A stretch of DNA of 11,536 bases, from assembly GCA_018065205.1 (NCBI GenBank), contig JAGHTR010000063.1:1-11536 (forward strand), given 5' to 3'. This DNA is from Candidatus Colicola caccequi (GTDB lineage: Bacteria > Bacteroidota > Bacteroidia > Bacteroidales > Paludibacteraceae). The stretch's first letter is position 1. Every line of letters starts with the position of its first letter. The notes below the pieces were generated by a model, which was not told the origin of the DNA, ran no database searches, and worked only from the letters and a program-made list of their open reading frames with translations. Positions 7,224 to 11,536 of this stretch are shown piece by piece. The translations under genes and the position numbers were made by a program.

Positions 7224-8852
7224 TTACATCATTCCTCCCATACCCGGGTTAGGCATTGCCGGGGCAGGGGTTTCTTCCTTTATGTCGGTAATGACGCACT
7301 CGGTAGTAAGGAACATACCGGCTATGCTGGCAGCGTTCTCCAGAGCAACGCGAGTAACCTTAGCGGGATCTACTACTCCGGCTGCTTTGAGGTTCTCGTA
7401 TTCGTCCTTGCGAGCATTGTAGCCGAAGTCACCTTTGCCGTTACGCACTTTATCTACCACTACGGCACCTTCCTTACCGGCGTTCTTAACGATTTGACGC
7501 AGAGGTTCTTCTATGGCACGACGGATAATCTCTATACCGGTCTGCTCATCTTCGTTGGCACCCTTAACATCTTTCAATGCTTCTTGTGCGCGGATATAGG
7601 CTACACCACCACCAGGAACGATACCTTCTTCTATTGCAGCGCGAGTGGCACTTAAGGCATCATCTACGCGGTCTTTCTTCTCTTTCATCTCTACTTCGGA
7701 AGCAGCACCAACGTTCAACTGTGCAACACCACCGGCGAGTTTAGCCAAGCGCTCTTGCAGTTTTTCCTTGTCGTAAGTTGATTTAGTAGCTACTATCTGT
7801 GCTTTGATTTGAGCGATGCGGTTAGCAATTTGCTCTTTATCTCCGGCACCGTTCACAATCGTTGTGTTGTCTTTACTGATAGTTACGTTCTCGGCTGTGC
7901 CAAGCATATCTAAGGTCGCTTGTTCCAACTTAATGCCTGTTTCTTCGCTGATGACGGTACCTCCGGTCAGGATGGCAATGTCTTGTAACATCTCTTTGCG
8001 ACGGTCACCAAAACCGGGAGCTTTAACGGCACATATCTTCAATTGCGCGCGCAGGCGATTAACAACTAAGGTGGTCAATGCCTCACTATCTACATCTTCA
8101 GCGATGATGAGTAGGGGACGACCGCTTTGTACGGCTGGCTCCAGTACAGGCAGTAACTCCTTGAGGTTGGATATCTTCTTGTCGTGAATCAGGATATAAG
8201 GTTTATCCATTTCGGCTTCCATCGTTTCGGTGTTGGTTACGAAGTACGGACTGATATATCCGCGGTCGAACTGCATACCTTGTACTACGTCGATGGTGGT
8301 ATCCATACCTTTGGCTTCGCCAATCGTGATGACGCCGTCTTTGCTAACTTTGCGCATAGCGTCGGCAATCAGTTTACCTATTTCGGCATCGTTATTAGCA
8401 GAAATAGTGGCTACTTGCTCAATCTTATCAAAGTCGTTGCCTACTACTTCACTTTGGTTCTTTATATTAGCTACCACAGCAGCTACGGCCTTGTCAATAC
8501 CGCGTTTGAGGTCCATAGGATTGGCTCCGGCGGTTACGTTCTTCAGACCTACACCTACGATGGCTTGTGCCAAAACGGTAGCGGTGGTGGTACCATCTCC
8601 GGCTTGGTCTCCGGTCTTGCTGGCTACTTCCTTTACTAACTGAGCACCTAAGTTCTCACGAGCGTCCGGTAACTCAATTTCTTTAGCTACGGTTACGCCA
8701 TCTTTGGTGATGTGTGGAGCACCGTATTTCTTGTCAATAATTACATTGCGTCCCTTGGGACCAAGGGTCACTTTTACTGCGTCTGCCAATTGGTCAACGC
8801 CTCTTTTGAGGGCATCTCTTGCCTCAATATTATAAATCAATTCCTTTGCCAT
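7224..8852 (-). CDS. groEL: Chaperonin GroEL (Hsp60)
   Basis: GroEL forms the double-ring ATP-driven folding chamber in the cytoplasm. The 542-aa length is normal. The equatorial domain shows VTLGPKGRNVIIDKKYGAP (28-46) with the ATP phosphate-binding loop, and GDGTTTATVLAQ (85-96) with the catalytic Asp86. The apical domain contains KAPGFGDRRKEMLQDIAILT. The C-terminal equatorial half contains VPGGGVAYIRA and ENAASIAGMFLTTECVITD. The end has the typical Gly-Met tail, here short (GMGGMM). It follows groES on the minus strand with a 35-nt spacer. No Shine-Dalgarno sequence is seen before the ATG. I see nothing unusual in the protein. Several antisense frames over this gene are by-products of its composition. 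Confidence 0.98.
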   Translation of the reverse strand: MAKELIYNIEARDALKRGVDQLADAVKVTLGPKGRNVIIDKKYGAPHITKDGVTVAKEIELPDARENLGAQLVKEVASKTGDQAGDGTTTATVLAQAIVGVGLKNVTAGANPMDLKRGIDKAVAAVVANIKNQSEVVGNDFDKIEQVATISANNDAEIGKLIADAMRKVSKDGVITIGEAKGMDTTIDVVQGMQFDRGYISPYFVTNTETMEAEMDKPYILIHDKKISNLKELLPVLEPAVQSGRPLLIIAEDVDSEALTTLVVNRLRAQLKICAVKAPGFGDRRKEMLQDIAILTGGTVISEETGIKLEQATLDMLGTAENVTISKDNTTIVNGAGDKEQIANRIAQIKAQIVATKSTYDKEKLQERLAKLAGGVAQLNVGAASEVEMKEKKDRVDDALSATRAAIEEGIVPGGGVAYIRAQEALKDVKGANEDEQTGIEIIRRAIEEPLRQIVKNAGKEGAVVVDKVRNGKGDFGYNARKDEYENLKAAGVVDPAKVTRVALENAASIAGMFLTTECVITDIKEETPAPAMPNPGMGGMM

Positions 8853-8868
8853 AATTCTAATCTAAATA

Positions 8869-8886
8869 GTTTGCGTTTACGTTTGC
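8869..8886. repeat. Three tandem GTTTRC hexamers between groES and groEL
   Basis: GTTTGC, GTTTAC and GTTTGC follow one another in the 35-nt groES-groEL spacer (minus-strand reading GYAAAC), and a degraded fourth unit overlaps the groES stop. The role, if any, is unknown; a slippage product is the simplest view. Confidence 0.6.
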
Positions 8887-8887
8887 G

Positions 8888-9160
8888 TTACTTGACGATA
8901 GCAAGTACGTCACTTTGTCTCATGATGAGCAGTTTTTCGTTCTCTACTTCAATCTCTGTGCCGGCATATTTGCCATATAACACTTGGTCTCCGGCTTTAA
9001 GAATCATTTGTTCGTCTTTGGTGCCTTGACCTACAGCCAGTACTTCACCTTTCAGTGGTTTTTCCTTGGCGCTATCAGGAATAATGAGTCCAGATGCTGT
9101 TTTTGTTTCGGCCGCTACCGGTCTAACCAGTACACGGTCTGCTAATGGTGTAATATTCAT
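8888..9160 (-). CDS. groES: Co-chaperonin GroES (Hsp10)
   Basis: GroES is the heptameric lid of the GroEL chamber. The 90-aa length is typical. The family opening NITPLADRVLVRP (2-14) is followed by the mobile loop (ETKTASGLIIPDSAKEKPLK, about 18-37), whose IIP hydrophobic triplet contacts GroEL. GEVLAVGQGT (38-47) follows, then the second-half GDQVLYGKYAGTEIEV. It is the first gene of the groES-groEL pair and lies 41 nt after the endonuclease I stop on the same strand. I find no CIRCE element and no TAnnTTTG promoter in that spacer, so how it is driven is open; read-through from the endonuclease gene or an atypical promoter are possible. Confidence 0.97.
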   Translation of the reverse strand: MNITPLADRVLVRPVAAETKTASGLIIPDSAKEKPLKGEVLAVGQGTKDEQMILKAGDQVLYGKYAGTEIEVENEKLLIMRQSDVLAIVK

Positions 9161-9180
9161 ATCTTATAGTGTTTAATTTA

Positions 9181-9212
9181 ATTGGCTACTTGGCTATTTG
9201 GTTAATTGGCTA
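9181..9212. repeat. Four tandem 8-bp units (NTTGGCTA) between endonuclease I and groES
   Basis: ATTGGCTA, CTTGGCTA, TTTGGTTA and ATTGGCTA run head to tail. On the minus strand the unit reads TAGCCAAN. The array starts in the last codons of the endonuclease gene (its stop lies in the third unit) and fills much of the spacer upstream of groES. Confidence 0.8.
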
Positions 9213-10395
9213 ATTTCCTTCCCAGTACATCAAATTGTGCATTGTCTTTTACGATTACGATACGTCCGTTTATCATGGCCTTCTGCACTTTTGGCAGGGT
9301 AGTAGTTGCTTCAAAACCTGTGGTTCCATCAATAGAAATGGTCATATCCTTGGTGACGTTAGTAATCGTCAATCGACCTAAAGTGGCGTTATAGGTAAAA
9401 CTTGCACCGCTCACAGATATGTCACTTTGCTCAGGATGGTTATCTGGTGTACCTAAGTAGCAGATAAAGCCTGCAGGAGTGGTGTAGTTGTATCGTGGAG
9501 ATACGTTGGTGCTACCTACATAACTTACTTTGCGCACGGTAAGGGAGTTGTCATTTTTAAGAACTTGAATAGCCAGTTCCGGATAATCAATAAACGGGTT
9601 ACGGTTACCTTGATAGTTCTGTGCTCCGTCGTTTCGCACCATCTCGGTGAGTGATGGAGGGTCTTGCATGTGCCATTTCAGCAGGGTAGTCAGGGATTCA
9701 AAAACTCCCGATGAACTCTTGAGTTTTGATAAGGTGCACTCGCTGTTGTATAAGCTATTCTTGTGCCCGCCTGCTTGTGCATACACGATATAATCATATA
9801 GAATGACGCGTGCAGCGTCTCCGCGATACGAACCTAAGTTGTCTTTTTTGTAGTCTTTGTTGTTAATTGCTACTTCGTCCGGGTCATATTGATTTTCTCC
9901 GTAAGCCTGATTGCCACGGTCACCATTGATGGCTGTGCTGGCGGGACGAACCGACTGCATATCGTGACCCATAGGGTCACCTTTGTCTGCACCTTTAGAC
10001 TGTGGCCAGGTGTGTTCTCTATTCCATGTATGTCCGCTATCCCATGTGCCATTCATTGAACTGCCGTCATAGTAACCGATGATATTAGAGGCATTATTCA
10101 GGTCTTTATCTACTTTTACGTAGTAATTACGCAGCGAGTTGTAGGAATAGGAACTACCGCCTATCTTAGATGTTTTACCCATTAGTGTGTTGAGTAATCC
10201 GAACAGGTCGTCGCCGGTAGCAGCCATTAGATTGGCCGGAGAACATTCGTCTTCGTAGTAGTCGGTTTGCTTGGCTTGATAGTCGGTGTAGGCTTGTAAA
10301 CCTTCGTCCGAGGCCACGTGTGCCTGCATGTCAATGCCTGCATGTGCAGTAGAGTAGGAAAGAATAATTCCTAATAAGAGCACTGTCTTTTTCAT
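9202..10395 (-). CDS. Exported endonuclease I family nuclease
   Basis: This 397-aa protein has a signal peptide (MKKTVLLLGIILSYSTAHA, probable cleavage after AHA at 17-19). Its nuclease domain belongs to the endonuclease I family (EndA/Vvn type, beta-beta-alpha metal fold): ECSPANLMAATGDDLFGLLN, then WNREHTWPQSKG (124-135), HDMQSVRPA (144-152) and GDRGNQAYGE (158-167). By family comparison Glu127, His128 and Asn162 would be the metal ligand, general base and second ligand. It probably degrades DNA or RNA outside the cytoplasm for nutrient use. The last 120 residues form a separate beta-rich region ending in NGRIVIVKDNAQFDVLGRKL, which looks like the C-terminal tails of secreted or surface proteins in this order. 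It has its own promoter upstream. Confidence 0.9.
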   Translation of the reverse strand: MKKTVLLLGIILSYSTAHAGIDMQAHVASDEGLQAYTDYQAKQTDYYEDECSPANLMAATGDDLFGLLNTLMGKTSKIGGSSYSYNSLRNYYVKVDKDLNNASNIIGYYDGSSMNGTWDSGHTWNREHTWPQSKGADKGDPMGHDMQSVRPASTAINGDRGNQAYGENQYDPDEVAINNKDYKKDNLGSYRGDAARVILYDYIVYAQAGGHKNSLYNSECTLSKLKSSSGVFESLTTLLKWHMQDPPSLTEMVRNDGAQNYQGNRNPFIDYPELAIQVLKNDNSLTVRKVSYVGSTNVSPRYNYTTPAGFICYLGTPDNHPEQSDISVSGASFTYNATLGRLTITNVTKDMTISIDGTTGFEATTTLPKVQKAMINGRIVIVKDNAQFDVLGRKLAN

Positions 10396-10418
10396 GTGAT
10401 GAAATGTTAAATTTAGTG

Positions 10419-10450
10419 CAAAGATACTACATTTTTTTCAAATAACCAAA
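10419..10450 (-). promoter_or_regulatory. Bacteroidota-type promoter of the endonuclease I gene
   Basis: On the minus strand TTTG (complement of 10447-10450), 20 bp and TATCTTTG (complement of 10419-10426) match the consensus. The -7 box ends 23 nt before the ATG (10393-10395). Confidence 0.75.
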
Positions 10451-10525
10451 TAAATCTGTATTTTTTTCTTATCTTTCAGTCTTCAATCCTACGTTTACGT
10501 TGATTACTCCGCGTTTTTCTTATTA

Positions 10526-10558
10526 ACAACGTGTTAGCGTTGTAAGAGCGAAGGCTCT
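10526..10558. repeat. Two adjacent perfect hairpins
   Basis: ACAACG (10526-10531) pairs with CGTTGT (10538-10543) over a 6-nt loop. One base later AGAGC (10545-10549) pairs with GCTCT (10554-10558) over a GAAG loop. There is no T-run, so these are not intrinsic terminators on the plus strand. They may be part of an interspersed palindromic repeat or a small structured RNA. Confidence 0.55.
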
Positions 10559-10639
10559 GATTGTTTATTGGATTTGATATTGGATAAGGGAGTTTACTCA
10601 ATTAGACAATAAAAATCAATAAAATAATAAGAAAATATT

Positions 10640-10666
10640 TCTGCGAAGTCTGCGTAGTCTGCGGGG
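10640..10666. repeat. Three tandem 9-bp units TCTGCGNNG
   Basis: TCTGCGAAG, TCTGCGTAG and TCTGCGGGG run head to tail. Similar CTGCG-containing short repeats occur between genes in many Bacteroidota genomes, as far as I recall. Function unknown. Confidence 0.7.
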
Positions 10667-10723
10667 ATTTTTTAACCTATTTGCCTCTATTTGTATTAAT
10701 TTTTGAAAAAAAACGCAAAAATA

Positions 10724-10755
10724 TTTGTGTATATGAAAAAGTTTTTGTAATTTTG
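10724..10755 (+). promoter_or_regulatory. Bacteroidota-type promoter of the rpmB operon
   Basis: TTTG (10724-10727), 20 bp and TAATTTTG (10748-10755) match the consensus. The leader to the rpmB ATG would be about 80 nt, unusually long here compared with the other promoters in the window, and may hold control of ribosomal protein synthesis. Confidence 0.75.
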
Positions 10756-10840
10756 CACGATTTTTCGCGTGTAGTGCCCGTGTGTGTACTCGTGGAAGGT
10801 CCCTTAAAAACCGAAAATAAATACTAAAATTTATATAAAA

Positions 10841-11080
10841 ATGTCTAAGATTTGTCAAATTACCGGCAAGAAAGCCATGATGGGATGCAATGTCTCTCAC
10901 TCAAAGCGCCACACCAAACGGAGCTTTGATCTGAACTTGTTCCACAAGAAGTTCTACTGGGTAGAACAGGATTGCTGGATTAGCCTAAACGTAAGTGCGG
11001 CTGGTCTGCGTACTATTAACAAAATCGGTTTGGACGCTGCTCTGAAGCAGGCCGCCGAAAAAGGGTATCTTTACGAATAA
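10841..11080 (+). CDS. rpmB: Large-subunit ribosomal protein bL28
   Basis: This 79-aa basic protein has the bL28 opening SKICQITGKKAMMGCNVSHS (2-21) followed by TKRSFDLNLF, and the C-terminal SLNVSAAGLRTINKIGLDAA. It sits near the E-site region of the 50S subunit. The first gene of rpmB-rpmG-DUF4295, it has an AT-rich leader with no Shine-Dalgarno sequence (ATTTATATAAAA before ATG), in contrast with the next two genes. Confidence 0.97.
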   Translation: MSKICQITGKKAMMGCNVSHSKRHTKRSFDLNLFHKKFYWVEQDCWISLNVSAAGLRTINKIGLDAALKQAAEKGYLYE

Positions 11081-11082
11081 AA

Positions 11083-11089
11083 AAGGAGG
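11083..11089 (+). promoter_or_regulatory. Strong Shine-Dalgarno sequence of rpmG
   Basis: AAGGAGG lies 8 nt before the rpmG ATG, in the 17-nt gap after rpmB. Confidence 0.8.
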
Positions 11090-11097
11090 AGTAAACT

Positions 11098-11286
11098 ATG
11101 GCAAAGAAAACAAAAGAAGCTCGCGTGCAAGTTATTCTTGAATGCACGGAACAGAAGGCCAGCGGTGTGCCGGGTATGTCTCGTTACATCACCACCAAGA
11201 ACCGCAAGAACACTCCTGATCGTTTGGAGTTAAAGAAGTATAACCCTTATTTAAAGAAATATACTATCCATAAAGAGATTAAGTAA
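11098..11286 (+). CDS. rpmG: Large-subunit ribosomal protein bL33
   Basis: This 62-aa basic protein matches bL33: VQVILECTEQ (11-20), SRYITTKNRKNTPDRLELKK (28-47) and the C-terminal YNPYLKKYTIHKEIK. The zinc-binding CXXC pairs of zinc-type bL33 are absent (a single Cys at 17), so this is the Zn-independent type. It is co-transcribed with rpmB and DUF4295 and starts at an ATG with a strong Shine-Dalgarno sequence. Confidence 0.97.
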   Translation: MAKKTKEARVQVILECTEQKASGVPGMSRYITTKNRKNTPDRLELKKYNPYLKKYTIHKEIK

Positions 11287-11311
11287 TTGATTTGTGACTA
11301 GTATAAAAATT

Positions 11312-11319
11312 AAAGGAGA
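11312..11319 (+). promoter_or_regulatory. Shine-Dalgarno sequence of the DUF4295 gene
   Basis: AAAGGAGA, with GGAG ending 8 nt before the ATG at 11327, sits in the 40-nt gap after rpmG. Confidence 0.75.
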
Positions 11320-11326
11320 TTAAACT

Positions 11327-11479
11327 ATGGCAAAGAAAGCGGTTGCAACTCTGCATACAGGTAATGCCGGTCGTACGCACACCAAGTGCATCAAGATGGT
11401 TAAAAGTCCTAAAACCGGTGCTTATATCTTCCAAGAGGAAGTAGTAGAAAACGAAAAAGTAAACGAGTTCTTCAAATAA
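11327..11479 (+). CDS. DUF4295 family small basic protein (probable ribosome-associated)
   Basis: A 50-aa frame reads MAKKAVATLHTGNAGRTHTK, then CIKMVKSPKTGAYIFQEEVV and ENEKVNEFFK. The KMVKSPKTGAY core and its place directly after rpmG are the hallmarks of the DUF4295 family, found only in Bacteroidota. The position among ribosomal genes, size and basic N-terminus suggest a ribosomal role. I recall that a new ribosomal protein, bL38, was described in a Flavobacterium ribosome structure, and this family may be that protein, but I cannot confirm the match here. It has its own good Shine-Dalgarno sequence and is followed by a terminator, so it closes the operon. Confidence 0.88.
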   Translation: MAKKAVATLHTGNAGRTHTKCIKMVKSPKTGAYIFQEEVVENEKVNEFFK

Positions 11480-11497
11480 TCTCGTTCACGATACATC

Positions 11498-11536
11498 AAA
11501 ACAACTCCTGCTCATCCGAGTGGGAGTTGTTTTTTT
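11498..11536 (+). terminator. Strong intrinsic terminator after the rpmB operon
   Basis: AAAACAACTCCTGCTC (11498-11513) pairs continuously, with two G-T wobbles, to 11518-11533 over an ATCC loop. A T-run reaches the window edge (11530-11536). It separates this operon from whatever follows. Confidence 0.9.

Larger units (their letters stand above)
10451..10723. other. Gene-free stretch between the endonuclease promoter and the rpmB promoter
   Basis: No credible coding frame is seen on either strand. A 94-codon minus-strand frame over the right part has arginine-rich, low-complexity content and overlaps the rpmB promoter and start. The stretch is AT-rich and holds two adjacent hairpins (10526-10558) and a 9-bp triple repeat (10640-10666), listed separately. 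The rest shows nothing I can assign. Confidence 0.6.

Noticed and set aside
8184..8643. Two plus-strand frames of 137-151 codons opposite groEL (also 7209-7655 and 7816-8187)
   Set aside because: They arise from groEL codon use on the complementary strand; no recognisable protein and no start signals.
10590..10602. GAGT-TT-ACTC mini hairpin and loose CAATAAA inverted match around 10560-10625
   Set aside because: Stem of four base pairs or imperfect AT-rich matches, expected by chance.
10616..10900. 94-codon minus-strand frame upstream of rpmB
   Set aside because: Arginine-rich low-complexity translation produced by the 9-bp repeats; overlaps the rpmB promoter and start on the other strand.

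Overview
The window comes from a Bacteroidota chromosome, most likely order Bacteroidales. The evidence is four promoters of the Bacteroidota type (TTTG, 19-20 bp, TAnnTTTG), the rpmB-rpmG-DUF4295 cluster that is characteristic of this phylum, and closest-looking family variants for HolA, GroEL and endonuclease I. It is mostly core genome. I see no prophage, insertion sequence, CRISPR array, rRNA or tRNA.

Layout. (1) Positions 2-2002, plus strand: the last codons of a dihydrolipoamide dehydrogenase-type gene, then nadA (quinolinate synthase, NAD synthesis) and mnmA (tRNA 2-thiouridylase). The mnmA reading frame is open and well conserved but has no ATG, GTG or TTG start before its PP-loop. 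A 14-bp tandem duplication sits just upstream and puts the natural ATG out of frame. (2) Positions 2003-3859, minus strand: a purine permease and gmk (guanylate kinase), a probable guanine/hypoxanthine salvage operon. (3) Positions 3860-3936: a 77-bp divergent control region with two interlocked promoters. (4) Positions 3937-7139, plus strand: holA (DNA polymerase III delta), a diacylglycerol-kinase-family lipid kinase and a C1B cysteine aminopeptidase, closed by a hairpin terminator. (5) Positions 7224-10395, minus strand: an exported endonuclease I, then groES and groEL. The two short spacers around groES hold short tandem repeats. (6) Positions 10396-10840: a mostly gene-free stretch with two promoters, two adjacent hairpins and a three-copy 9-bp repeat. 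(7) Positions 10841-11536, plus strand: rpmB, rpmG and a 50-aa DUF4295 protein, followed by a strong terminator.

The most notable points are the disrupted or non-canonically started mnmA, the interlocked divergent promoters between the purine permease and holA, and the strong Shine-Dalgarno sequences placed only before internal operon genes (nadA, rpmG, DUF4295) in a phylum that largely does without them. I did not find a convincing novel defence or mobile system; the window is otherwise ordinary housekeeping DNA.
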